IMG/VR virus record: IMGVR_UViG_3300047548_001316
Span: 1 to 46,532 of that record
Length of the DNA: 46,532 bases
Strand: one strand, 5' to 3'
Source of the DNA: a virus
Shown here: positions 6,945 to 14,180 of the stretch, piece after piece
Position numbering within the stretch: the first letter of the stretch is position 1
How the letters are laid out: every line of letters begins with the position of its first letter
Position numbers and translations under genes: made by a program
The notes under the pieces: generated by a model
The model's database searches: none
What the model was told of the DNA's origin: nothing
Seen by the model: the letters and a program-made list of their open reading frames with translations, nothing else

Positions 6945-6952
6945 TACATGGC

Positions 6953-7426
6953 TTATTTAAAGCCATGATCAACGTTTTTGGTACTGTTAATTAGCTTTTT
7001 TACTACAACAGCCTTTTTGTACATTTGTAGAGCAGCACTTGTAATATTATCACCAAAATATCTAGCATCTTTCTCAATCGGACAACGGTAGTAAGCCATT
7101 CCAGATGAGTCGTAATTTTCGTCAAACGATATTTTCATGATTTTGCACTGATACCAATGCCTGAACTCATGTAAAAACCGAGCAAAAAATGATGCTAAAG
7201 GATTTCTATAATCTCTTTCATACAGATAGATGGAATTTGTATCCCACTTGTAGCAATTGATCTTTTTTGATAGATGAAGTGCTATTGTAATAGTTTTTCT
7301 CTTTTTCGGTGTCTTATTAAGTTTGATGTTATAAATCATTGTCATAACATCAGAAAGTATGTCAAAATCTACAAAACTAAAATGTTTCCTTGCAAAATAC
7401 GTAGGTTTTACAATAATTTTGGTCAT
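6953..7426 (-). CDS. Predicted zinc metallopeptidase-like protein (HExxH)
   Basis: 157 residues with His-Glu-Phe-Arg-His at 86-90, the zincin HExxH pattern, on a hydrophobic helix (Phe-Phe-Ala-Arg-Phe-Leu before it). A second conserved-looking element, Cys-Pro-Ile-Glu-Lys-Asp-Ala-Arg at 115-122, could supply the third zinc ligand (Glu118), as in the HExxH...E arrangement of small phage and toxin-antitoxin-linked peptidases. No signal peptide, so it would act in the cytoplasm. Substrate unknown: host-protein cleavage or prohead processing are possibilities, and the accessory-gene context favours the former. The ATG overlaps the stop of the preceding gene by one base. Confidence 0.55.
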   Translation of the reverse strand: MTKIIVKPTYFARKHFSFVDFDILSDVMTMIYNIKLNKTPKKRKTITIALHLSKKINCYKWDTNSIYLYERDYRNPLASFFARFLHEFRHWYQCKIMKISFDENYDSSGMAYYRCPIEKDARYFGDNITSAALQMYKKAVVVKKLINSTKNVDHGFK

Positions 7427-7830
7427 TATACATGAGAGTAGTAATCATCCTCAGTTGGAAGGCAATTAATGAATAGATTGTCGTTTTCAATGAACTCTAC
7501 ACTCTCAAGAACCCTGGTGATTTCTGATGGGTTATTAAATGTATTGTCATATTCTCGTTTCCCGTATCCAATTACTTCATGGCATGCAGCATATACATTC
7601 CAATTTGGGTAGTGCCGGGTAATTCCACTCTCATAAATTTTATCACTCAACTCTTTTGCGTAAGACATACACAATTCTTTATAGAGCTTTGCTTTATATG
7701 GAGGTAGGTTTTTTAACCCAGCTTTTTTAATTTCACTAGCTGATTTAACACCATCACCCCAGTTAATTTCGGAAATATAATTCCAGAAATCACTGGCCAT
7801 CAGTTTTTTTAGTTGGTCAGACCCAATCAT
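7426..7830 (-). CDS. Conserved-looking phage protein of unknown function
   Basis: 134 residues, not recognised. Aromatic N-terminus (Asp-Phe-Trp-Asn-Tyr-Ile-Ser-Glu-Ile-Asn-Trp-Gly-Asp-Gly), a Lys-rich helix (Tyr-Lys-Ala-Lys-Leu-Tyr-Lys-Glu-Leu) and an acidic tail (Glu-Asp-Asp-Tyr-Tyr). No membrane segment or signal peptide. It overlaps both neighbours (4 nt with the nuclease gene, 1 nt with the metallopeptidase-like gene), so all three should be translated from one transcript. Confidence 0.6.
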   Translation of the reverse strand: MIGSDQLKKLMASDFWNYISEINWGDGVKSASEIKKAGLKNLPPYKAKLYKELCMSYAKELSDKIYESGITRHYPNWNVYAACHEVIGYGKREYDNTFNNPSEITRVLESVEFIENDNLFINCLPTEDDYYSHV

Positions 7831-8504
7831 TTTTGTTCTCTGTTATGTTTTAGAATAGACACTACCTCTAATTTCATGTAAGGCATATTGTAATTATATA
7901 TATTTTCCTCATTAATATAGAAAATCTGAATATTCTTGCATTTCTTAAAAGAAAGCTTTTCATACATGTAAGCATAAAGCGAAAGCTGCAAGCAATAGTC
8001 GTTATATTCACAATGCTGAAGATAATCAACAGGGTATAGAAGATATTCATTGTACTTGTTCCATGTTCTGAATTGCTTGTTTGTCTTAAAGTCTATTATA
8101 GAGAAGGTATCGTCAAAATCAACTACAAGATCAGACGTACCAGCAAGTTTATTCTTACAATCCCATAATATCTTTTCAGCTGTTATTTGCGTATAATCAT
8201 TTAAGATATTGATGTCGAATTGTTTATATAACCACCCATACTCACTATCTTTCAGATTATGTCTTACATAGTCCTCAAGAAGTTTGTGTATTTTTTTCCC
8301 TTTAGTAGTTGCTATATCAGCAATATCTTGCCAACCTTGGATTACCTGTGCAGGTGTCAAACCATCACGTTTTGCAACACGTTTAGCATGCCCTTCTTTA
8401 TCAAAAGGTTTTTTATACTTTGATAGTAGCTGTGAAACACTAATATATCGTTCACCTGTTGGTTCCCAAATATATTTGTGTTCTTTTTCCTCGAATCTAA
8501 TCAT
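7827..8504 (-). CDS. PD-(D/E)XK nuclease, RecB/Cas4-like
   Basis: 225 residues. N-terminal strand-turn Tyr-Ile-Ser-Val-Ser-Gln-Leu-Leu, then Gly-Lys-Lys-Ile-His at 69-73. The catalytic core is Gly-Thr-Ser-Asp (Asp125) followed by Asp-Phe-Lys-Thr-Asn-Lys at 138-143 (Asp138, Lys140), and a helix with Gln173 and Tyr177 (Q-x3-Y, as in RecB-type nucleases). Together these give the D-(D/E)-x-K-Q-Y layout. No cysteine cluster for the Cas4 iron-sulfur centre is visible. Likely role: processing of DNA ends in recombination-dependent replication or host-DNA degradation, possibly with the RadA-like ATPase in the same cluster. Confidence 0.75.
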   Translation of the reverse strand: MIRFEEKEHKYIWEPTGERYISVSQLLSKYKKPFDKEGHAKRVAKRDGLTPAQVIQGWQDIADIATTKGKKIHKLLEDYVRHNLKDSEYGWLYKQFDINILNDYTQITAEKILWDCKNKLAGTSDLVVDFDDTFSIIDFKTNKQFRTWNKYNEYLLYPVDYLQHCEYNDYCLQLSLYAYMYEKLSFKKCKNIQIFYINEENIYNYNMPYMKLEVVSILKHNREQK

Positions 8505-8722
8505 TAACAGTTACTATTGGTTCGCACATAATGATAATATGAACGGTGAGTTTCGTCTCCATACGAACTACCTAATCGTTTAGCTTCTTTATCAGCTTTC
8601 TCTTTATTATCAAAATGTAAAATCTCATATTCCCTAGACCCATACCAATCATCCCAGTCTGGGTGGGCTTCCACAACTTTTATTACAGTAAAGGGTATTT
8701 TTAAAGACTCATCATCAGCCAT
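8504..8722 (-). CDS. Small unknown protein
   Basis: 72 residues, first gene of the minus-strand accessory cluster. Contains a beta-alpha-beta-like pattern (Phe-Thr-Val-Ile-Lys-Val-Val then Glu-Tyr-Glu-Ile-Leu-His-Phe-Asp) and a charged helix (Glu-Lys-Ala-Asp-Lys-Glu-Ala-Lys-Arg-Leu). This resembles small phage proteins that present a DNA- or protein-binding sheet, but no family is recognised. Its stop overlaps the nuclease ATG (TAATG). No NNTAAATA box precedes it, in contrast to the adjacent virion gene group. Confidence 0.55.
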   Translation of the reverse strand: MADDESLKIPFTVIKVVEAHPDWDDWYGSREYEILHFDNKEKADKEAKRLGSSYGDETHRSYYHYVRTNSNC

Positions 8723-8746
8723 TCTATATTATTACAATTTTCCTAA

Positions 8747-9508
8747 TTAATAATAACCACCATAAATTGATGTATCATTAACTGTTTGATCGTAGACATT
8801 ATCTCTACTATCTTCATTAACATCATATGGGTAATTCTTATCAGGTGATGGGTCTTGCTGTGTAGAAGATACAACACCGGAGAATGTATTATCATATACA
8901 GGAGGGTTAGTACCACCTTCAGCTGATAAGCCAGGCTCGAATGAATATGCAAAACGCTTTCCTCTAATACGCCACACGTATGTTCCCATTGCGGGGTTAA
9001 TAGAGTTAAAATCCTGATCTACCCGTTCGGTTATCTCATATAAACGAGGACCTCGGGAACCTGGACGGCAATAACCAAAATCTGTTAACTCAATAACATC
9101 ACCAGATTTTGGTTCAATACGTTGACCGTTTGGAATATGGTAATTTAGGGTTGAAAATGTTGTTGTAAACGTTGATATGTCAATATATCCCGTGAATTCA
9201 TCATCAGATACAAAGCCAAAACGCTGAAGTGTTATAGCATTATCTGAAACCTCTGCATACATGCGCATCTCAACAGGGTCCCCGTATTTTTTATAGGGTT
9301 GTTCACCAAAAAATACGTCCCCAGATGTTAAATTAAATGTATTAACAAAATATCTAATGTTTATACCGAATTGATTAATGAGATCTTTATAAGCAGATTG
9401 GTATATAATTTGCTCAGCTTGAAAATTGTCTCTATTATATACAGAGCAATTTGGATCTGATATACCAACAAATACTTGACAATCTAATTGCTTACATTCA
9501 GAGCTCAT
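8747..9508 (-). CDS. Neck (head completion) protein, T4 gp14-like
   Basis: 253 residues. The layout resembles the T4 neck protein gp14: an N-terminal Gln/Tyr-rich helix with Gly-Ile-Asn-Ile-Arg-Tyr-Phe, then Asp-Val-Phe-Phe-Gly-Glu-Gln, Tyr-Gly-Asp-Pro-Val-Glu-Met-Arg-Met-Tyr, Leu-Gln-Arg-Phe-Gly-Phe, and a conserved-looking Gly-Asp-Val-Ile-Glu-Leu-Thr-Asp. The C-terminal ~50 residues are acidic, Asn/Asp/Tyr-rich and probably disordered. In T4, gp14 sits at the portal-tail interface. The start codon overlaps the preceding stop (ATGA), so it is co-expressed with the 111-residue gene. The assignment rests on pattern similarity only. Confidence 0.5.
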   Translation of the reverse strand: MSSECKQLDCQVFVGISDPNCSVYNRDNFQAEQIIYQSAYKDLINQFGINIRYFVNTFNLTSGDVFFGEQPYKKYGDPVEMRMYAEVSDNAITLQRFGFVSDDEFTGYIDISTFTTTFSTLNYHIPNGQRIEPKSGDVIELTDFGYCRPGSRGPRLYEITERVDQDFNSINPAMGTYVWRIRGKRFAYSFEPGLSAEGGTNPPVYDNTFSGVVSSTQQDPSPDKNYPYDVNEDSRDNVYDQTVNDTSIYGGYY

Positions 9509-9840
9509 CTTGTCAGAAAATATCTCCCATTTTCATTACGAATTTTAACAGGAGAATTTGAATTAATGCTTCTTTCCTCTCCAGGATTGATTACACCTAA
9601 CCCATATAGTTTAACAATATCATTTATTGTGTTTGTAATGTCTTTTTTCTGTAGATTCATTTTAATGAACTGCTCAACATCAGGATGTTCGCGTTGACCT
9701 ATTACTTTTCTATCTTTTTGGATAATATTTTGATGTTTATTACCCATTGACATTGTTAGAGACTTTCGAGGTGTTGGTTTTGTTATAGAACCACCATTCA
9801 TTGGATTCTGAGCCCTGTAAAATGTTTGGAAATTATCCAT
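9505..9840 (-). CDS. Small virion-region protein of unknown function
   Basis: 111 residues. N-terminus Asn/Gln/Met-rich, then Lys/Arg-rich, with a short helical centre (Asp-Val-Glu-Gln-Phe-Ile-Lys-Met-Asn-Leu) and a basic C-terminus. No recognised domain. It is preceded on the minus strand by a CTTAAATA box 6 nt upstream of its ATG and is translationally coupled to the gp14-like gene, so a structural or assembly role is likely. The region between it and the gene upstream contains a strong terminator. Confidence 0.5.
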   Translation of the reverse strand: MDNFQTFYRAQNPMNGGSITKPTPRKSLTMSMGNKHQNIIQKDRKVIGQREHPDVEQFIKMNLQKKDITNTINDIVKLYGLGVINPGEERSINSNSPVKIRNENGRYFLTR

Positions 9841-9846
9841 TGATAT

Positions 9847-9854
9847 TATTTAAG
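9847..9854 (-). promoter_or_regulatory. Late-promoter-like box CTTAAATA
   Basis: On the minus strand, ending 6 nt before the ATG at 9840. Confidence 0.5.
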
Positions 9855-9868
9855 CTTCCTATAGACAA

Positions 9869-9898
9869 AAAGAAAGGAGAGTTGCCTCTCCTTTCTTT
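9869..9898 (-). terminator. Intrinsic terminator with GCAA tetraloop
   Basis: Perfect 13-bp stem (9869-9881 with 9886-9898). On the minus strand the loop reads GCAA, a GNRA tetraloop, and the stem runs into a short T-rich stretch ending in TTTTTG. It lies 24 nt past the stop of the acidic protein gene and just upstream of the next box and gene. Confidence 0.8.
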
Positions 9899-9922
9899 GT
9901 TCTTAACTTTTGCTCTGTTTGT

Positions 9923-10774
9923 TTAGTTACCGAATAGATTTGCTCCTGGGTTATTAACCTTTGAAGCACTCACTTTGTTTGACTTCCCTGTAAGTTCACC
10001 AGGAACTTTAGCACCCTTCATTGGATGACCATGTTCTGATGGCTTACCATCTCCGACTGTATATTTACCGTCCGCAGACCCACCAGCGGTCTTACCAAGA
10101 TCCCCACCTACTTTGTTTTCACCTTTACCAGTAAAAGGTACTTTCCCTTTACCAGCATGTCCTTTTACTTCACCTTCTTCGTCTTCGTCGAAGGAGAAAT
10201 CATCACCTTCACCTTCTTCACCACCAAATTCATCGCCTTCACCACCAAGCTCGTCTTCTACTGGCTCTTCTGCAACAACAGCAGAAAGAAGATCACACAA
10301 TTGCTTAGCAACATCACGTGGCATTGTAATGGTTACTTCGTCACCAGCTCCTTCATCGTCACCCATGCCAAGATCAAGATCATCACCTTCACCACCAGCA
10401 TCAATACCGAGTTCAGAAAGTTCTTCAGATTCAGGACCCATTGAACCACCCATCATTTCGAGGTAAAGTTTGTCAAAAATAGATTTACTCATAACCTTAT
10501 TTATAGCTTCTTTATTAATTTTTTCTGTATCACCCCCAAGATTATCTTTGTTTGTGTTTTCTTTTTTGGAAATTTTACTTGCATCAATGTTAATTTCTTC
10601 GATATCATCAACGTCTTCAGGTCCACCCTGTTTTGCAAGAGGCATTGTTTTTTTGCCACCTTTACCTTCTTTTGGAAGATCTTGTTCTTTAGATTCCATG
10701 AAAGGCTTTGTTTTTACTTTACGTAAAATGTTACCATAAATATCACCAAGTTTAACTGAATCGTTTTTATTCAC
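9923..10774 (-). CDS. Acidic prohead-core/scaffold-like protein
   Basis: 283 residues, extremely acidic in the middle (residues ~115-205: runs of Gly-Asp-Asp, Glu-Gly-Asp and Phe-Asp-Glu-Asp-Glu-Glu) and Gly/Lys-rich at the C-terminus. A short hydrophobic helix Ser-Lys-Ser-Ile-Phe-Asp-Lys-Leu-Tyr-Leu-Glu lies near residue 95. Low-complexity acidic proteins in T4-type head regions are often prohead core or internal scaffold components, which fits its place next to the terminase and neck genes; this is inference. The start is GTG at 10774, supported by an ACTAAATA box 6 nt upstream on the same strand. It is followed by a strong terminator. Confidence 0.5.
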   Translation of the reverse strand: MNKNDSVKLGDIYGNILRKVKTKPFMESKEQDLPKEGKGGKKTMPLAKQGGPEDVDDIEEINIDASKISKKENTNKDNLGGDTEKINKEAINKVMSKSIFDKLYLEMMGGSMGPESEELSELGIDAGGEGDDLDLGMGDDEGAGDEVTITMPRDVAKQLCDLLSAVVAEEPVEDELGGEGDEFGGEEGEGDDFSFDEDEEGEVKGHAGKGKVPFTGKGENKVGGDLGKTAGGSADGKYTVGDGKPSEHGHPMKGAKVPGELTGKSNKVSASKVNNPGANLFGN

Positions 10775-10780
10775 AAAGGA

Positions 10781-10788
10781 TATTTAGT
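10781..10788 (-). promoter_or_regulatory. Late-promoter-like box ACTAAATA
   Basis: Minus strand, ending 6 nt before the GTG at 10774. The spacing matches other boxes and supports GTG as the true start. It lies in the 33-bp divergent gap before the terminase gene. Confidence 0.5.
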
Positions 10789-10807
10789 CCGTTGACTAAC
10801 TAAATTT

Positions 10808-13558
10808 ATGGCTGATCGTAAAAGAAAAGATAGTTATCTTGGAAATCCAAACCTTCCTACTGCTTTTGCACAACATGAATATGATGAATTTCGTGCAAAA
10901 GAGTTATTAAAATGTAAAGATAACATGCTGCATTTTGCAGAGAATTACTTTTACATTGTTCATCCAGATGAAGGCCGTATTAGAATACCTCTTCATAATT
11001 ACCAAAAGAGAGTTCTTAGGAAAATTATGGAAGATAGATTTTTTATACTACTATCTCCGAGACAGATCGGTAAAGCTCTTGCACTAGACACACCAATACC
11101 CACACCGACTGGTTGGACAACAATGGGGGAATTAAAAGATGGAGATGTTATTTTTGGCAGAGATGGTAGACATTGTAAGGTTGTAAAAGCTCATGACGTA
11201 ATGTATAGTAGGGTTTGTTATGAAGTAGAGTTTGATAATGGAGAGAAAATAATTGCTGATTCTGAACATAACTGGTTTACACAAACAAGAAATGATAGAG
11301 AAAATAAAAGACCTGGTGGTGTTCGAACCACAAAAGAAATATTTGAAACCCTAAATGCATATAAAAGTAAAGAACCAAATCATAGAATACCTTCATGTGT
11401 AATTGGATTGACATGCGATAGGGCAGACCTCCCTATTGATCCATATCTTCTTGGCCTGTGGTTGGGTGATGGTAATTGTTCTAGTGGTACTATTACTGTT
11501 GGTAAAAGAGACTATAAAGAAATAATTTCAAATCTTGAGAAGTATAATAACCAGTTTAATATTATTACCAAATATTACAGTAAAACGGGAAACGGTGTTG
11601 CTTCTGTAAAGCTTAATTCCAAAGACGGGGGATTATCTCTAACAATGACTCTTAAAAAAGAAGGACTATTAAACAATAAACACATTCCAAAAGAATATCT
11701 AAGAGCTTCAAGAGAGCAAAGAGTTGAGTTACTTAAGGGGCTAATTGACAGCGATGGATATGTTAGCCCAAAAGGTATAATTCAATTTTACAACACAAAT
11801 ATAAACCTTACAATTCAAGTTAAAGAATTAATTGAGTCATTGGGATATAAAACAACATATAAAACAATGATTCCAAAATTATATGGAAAAGAATGTAGTA
11901 TGTGTGGCATTGTCACATTTACTGCAAGAGAGATGTTAGCAACTTTATCATTTAAAACATCGAGAATAAAGGAAAATGTTGTTGAACAACCCTCCTCAGA
12001 ATTAAGAAATCATTGGCATTATATTAAGTGTGTGAGGTTAGTTGATAGTGTACCAGTTAGATGTATAACCGTAGACTCTTCGGATAATTTATTCTTATGT
12101 GGCAAAACTTTAATACCCACACACAACACCACATTATATACTATATGTGCACTACACCATGCTTGCTTTAATAGTGATAAACGAATTGTTATTATCGCTA
12201 ACAAAGAAGCAACAGCTATTGAAATTTTTAAACGTGTAAAACTTGCATATGAGGAACTCCCAAATTGGCTCAAGCCGGGTATTGACGGAGCATATGGAGC
12301 AACATCAATGAAATTAGCTAATGGATCTGAAGTAAGTATTTCAACAACAACTGGATCAGCAGCTCGAGGGATGTCCATATCACTTTTAATTTTGGATGAG
12401 TTAGCTTTCGTTGACCCACCATCTATCTTAGAAGATTTCTGGAGATCTGTATTCCCAACAATTTCTTCAGCTAAAAAATCAAAAATATTAGTTGCATCAA
12501 CACCAAATGGCACAGGTAACCTATTTCATAAGTTATGGGTAGGGGCAGTTAATAAAGAAAATGGATTCGGATATGATGAAGTTCTTTGGAATGAACCACC
12601 TGGTCGAGATGAAGAATTTAAACGTAAAACCATTCAAGCGGTTGGTTATGAAGGGTGGTTGCAAGAATATCAAGGGATTTTTCTCGATTTTGGTGATGGA
12701 GCTGTTGATCATGAATTGTTTGACAAGCTAAAAGAAGGTTGTAAAGACCCAAAGTATGTTCTTGAGGATGGTGCTTTAAGAATTTTTGAGCCTTTTAGAG
12801 AAGGTAGAATATATTGCGCTGGTATTGATACTGCAGAAGGTATTGGAAAAGATGCGTCTGTTATACAAATATTTGATATTACAGATCTTCAAGATATTAC
12901 GCAGTGTGCTGTATACCACAATAATAGAATTTCTGTCTACGAATATACAACAAAGGCGTTTGAAATATTAAACCAATGGGGGCGACCAATAGTCTTTATT
13001 GAGAGAAATGGTGTGGGAGCTCAAGTTGCTGATAGATTTAAATTGCAATTAGGATATGAAAATGTTGTCTCATGGGGTGGCCAGCTTGCTAAAAGAGCTC
13101 AGCAAATTGGCATGATTGCTCATTCTAATACAAAACCAAAAGCAGTCCAAAATATGAGATATTGGATGAACGAACTTAAATGTGTTAGATTGAATGATAT
13201 AGACACACTTAAAGAGCTTAAAGAATTTACACGCAAACCTAATGGAATGTGGAGTGCTAAAGATGGTTTCCATGATGATAGAGTAACATCAATGATGTGG
13301 TGCTTGATGGCTTTATATGATGAAATCTGTTCTCAATATTTTGATGTAGAAGAAAGGGATGATAATGGGAGACCTAAAAAAATATCAACCACTGATTGGG
13401 GACTAACTGATTATGTAAATCCACATTCAATATATACACCAGAAGCTCTTGAGTCCATAGATACATCTCTTGCCCCTGTTATATTTGGATTTGGTAATGA
13501 ATATGATATCGATGAAAATGAACTACATTCTCTTGGCTGGAGACCTCTTGGGTTCTAA
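10808..13558 (+). CDS. terL: Large terminase subunit (T4 gp17-like) interrupted by an intein
   Basis: 916 residues before splicing, 565 after removal of residues 90-440. The packaging ATPase core is split inside Walker A: Ser-Pro-Arg-Gln-Ile-Gly-Lys (83-89) rejoins Thr-Thr (441-442). Walker B is Leu-Ile-Leu-Asp-Glu (Asp530, Glu531), followed by the coupling motif Ala-Ser-Thr-Pro-Asn-Gly. The RNase-H-like nuclease has Asp674 (Gly-Ile-Asp-Thr-Ala-Glu), Glu732 (Ile-Glu-Arg-Asn-Gly) and Asp823/Asp824 (Phe-His-Asp-Asp-Arg). It cuts and pumps phage DNA into the prohead through the portal. The spliced length is near T4 gp17 (610). No convincing NNTAAATA box lies at the usual spacing; only ACTAAATT abuts the ATG. 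No fragment lacking the intein is present, so packaging should depend on splicing. Confidence 0.95.
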   Translation: MADRKRKDSYLGNPNLPTAFAQHEYDEFRAKELLKCKDNMLHFAENYFYIVHPDEGRIRIPLHNYQKRVLRKIMEDRFFILLSPRQIGKALALDTPIPTPTGWTTMGELKDGDVIFGRDGRHCKVVKAHDVMYSRVCYEVEFDNGEKIIADSEHNWFTQTRNDRENKRPGGVRTTKEIFETLNAYKSKEPNHRIPSCVIGLTCDRADLPIDPYLLGLWLGDGNCSSGTITVGKRDYKEIISNLEKYNNQFNIITKYYSKTGNGVASVKLNSKDGGLSLTMTLKKEGLLNNKHIPKEYLRASREQRVELLKGLIDSDGYVSPKGIIQFYNTNINLTIQVKELIESLGYKTTYKTMIPKLYGKECSMCGIVTFTAREMLATLSFKTSRIKENVVEQPSSELRNHWHYIKCVRLVDSVPVRCITVDSSDNLFLCGKTLIPTHNTTLYTICALHHACFNSDKRIVIIANKEATAIEIFKRVKLAYEELPNWLKPGIDGAYGATSMKLANGSEVSISTTTGSAARGMSISLLILDELAFVDPPSILEDFWRSVFPTISSAKKSKILVASTPNGTGNLFHKLWVGAVNKENGFGYDEVLWNEPPGRDEEFKRKTIQAVGYEGWLQEYQGIFLDFGDGAVDHELFDKLKEGCKDPKYVLEDGALRIFEPFREGRIYCAGIDTAEGIGKDASVIQIFDITDLQDITQCAVYHNNRISVYEYTTKAFEILNQWGRPIVFIERNGVGAQVADRFKLQLGYENVVSWGGQLAKRAQQIGMIAHSNTKPKAVQNMRYWMNELKCVRLNDIDTLKELKEFTRKPNGMWSAKDGFHDDRVTSMMWCLMALYDEICSQYFDVEERDDNGRPKKISTTDWGLTDYVNPHSIYTPEALESIDTSLAPVIFGFGNEYDIDENELHSLGWRPLGF
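11075..12127 (+). other. Intein with LAGLIDADG endonuclease, class 3 signature, in terL Walker A
   Basis: 351 residues (terL residues 90-440), starting Ala-Leu-Ala-Leu-Asp-Thr-Pro-Ile-Pro and ending Ile-Pro-Thr-His-Asn before Thr+1. Block B has Gly145...His154 (B:10) and Trp156 (B:12). Block F has Cys419 where classes 1 and 2 usually have Asp (F:4). Block G has Thr438 (G:5), His439 and Asn440. A non-nucleophilic Ala at position 1 plus this Trp-Cys-Thr triplet matches class 3 inteins, in which the F:4 Cys makes the first attack. The homing domain has two dodecapeptides: Leu-Leu-Gly-Leu-Trp-Leu-Gly-Asp-Gly at 214-222 and Leu-Lys-Gly-Leu-Ile-Asp-Ser-Asp-Gly near 309-317. Both keep the acidic residue, so it may be an active LAGLIDADG endonuclease targeting inteinless terL. 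Confidence 0.92.
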
Positions 13559-13559
13559 C

Positions 13560-13567
13560 ATTAAATA
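13560..13567 (+). promoter_or_regulatory. Late-promoter-like box ATTAAATA
   Basis: Overlaps the end of the terL intergenic gap and finishes 5 nt before the ATG at 13573. Confidence 0.5.
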
Positions 13568-13572
13568 CTAAT

Positions 13573-14145
13573 ATGTCTCAAGTACAGCAGTCAATTCTTA
13601 ATAAACAGCGTAAAGATAAATTCATTTTATCTGTTAATCTACCAAGTGCACTTAAAAAGATTGATACAAAGAATGTTAATAGTAACTTAAACATTATAAG
13701 TGATTCACTTCAGTTTTCTATCTGGGGGACAACAACTCCAGATATAGAAGTACCAGGAGTAGAAATAAGATACGCTGGATCAACGCTGTATAATTCGTCT
13801 CATGGTAAAAATTCCTACCCACCTGTTACTGTAAAGTTCACTATTGATAACAGATTTAATAACTATTGGGTTATATATCAATGGCTGAACCTAATGCATG
13901 ACCAAGTTCAGGGATTACCAGATGTTAGACAACTAATTCCAGAAGACTTATTTGATGAGTATCAAGCCGATCTAACAATTATTGCAAAAGATGAATTTGA
14001 TCAAAATGTAATTGAATTTACCTATACAAAAGCATTCCCAACAAGTCTTGGTGGTATTATTTGGGATTATAGAGATGGAAACGAAGCTGAATGTTCGTTT
14101 ACTTTTGTATATTCCCAGCTCCATATCAATAAAATAAGTATATAA
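13573..14145 (+). CDS. Tail-tube-fold structural protein (gp19/gp54-like)
   Basis: 190 residues. The pattern Leu-Gln-Phe-Ser-Ile-Trp-Gly, Val-Pro-Gly-Val-Glu-Ile-Arg-Tyr-Ala-Gly-Ser, Val-Thr-Val-Lys-Phe-Thr-Ile-Asp and Tyr-Gln-Trp-Leu-Asn, with a final Cys-Ser-Phe-Thr-Phe-Val-Tyr-Ser, resembles tail-tube-type beta-sandwich proteins. It lies between terminase and sheath. Candidates are a tube-terminator (T4 gp3/gp15 class), a tube initiator (gp54) or a second tube subunit; I cannot separate these. Another tube-like gene (18368) sits in the normal gp19 place after the sheath, so this one is probably a specialised end protein. Confidence 0.55.
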   Translation: MSQVQQSILNKQRKDKFILSVNLPSALKKIDTKNVNSNLNIISDSLQFSIWGTTTPDIEVPGVEIRYAGSTLYNSSHGKNSYPPVTVKFTIDNRFNNYWVIYQWLNLMHDQVQGLPDVRQLIPEDLFDEYQADLTIIAKDEFDQNVIEFTYTKAFPTSLGGIIWDYRDGNEAECSFTFVYSQLHINKISI

Positions 14146-14166
14146 GCAAAAATATACCTGGATTTC

Positions 14167-14174
14167 ATTAAATA
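14167..14174 (+). promoter_or_regulatory. Late-promoter-like box ATTAAATA
   Basis: Ends 6 nt before the ATG of the tail sheath gene at 14181. Confidence 0.55.
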
Positions 14175-14180
14175 TCTCAT

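Noticed and set aside
8743-8952. 69-codon minus-strand frame within the neck gene
   Set aside because: Out-of-frame shadow of the gp14-like gene, rich in Met/His/Ile from the overlapping codons.
10113-10466. Pro/Ser-rich open frames on the plus strand opposite the acidic protein gene
   Set aside because: Their composition (runs of Ser-Pro) is simply the reverse reading of the Gly/Asp/Glu repeats on the minus strand; no start signal or coupling.
10799-10806. ACTAAATT as a late box for terL
   Set aside because: Ends with T instead of A and lies only 1 nt from the ATG, so spacing does not fit the other boxes.
12019-12513. 164-codon frame antisense to terL
   Set aside because: Opposes conserved terminase and intein blocks; no box, no coupling and no recognisable domain.
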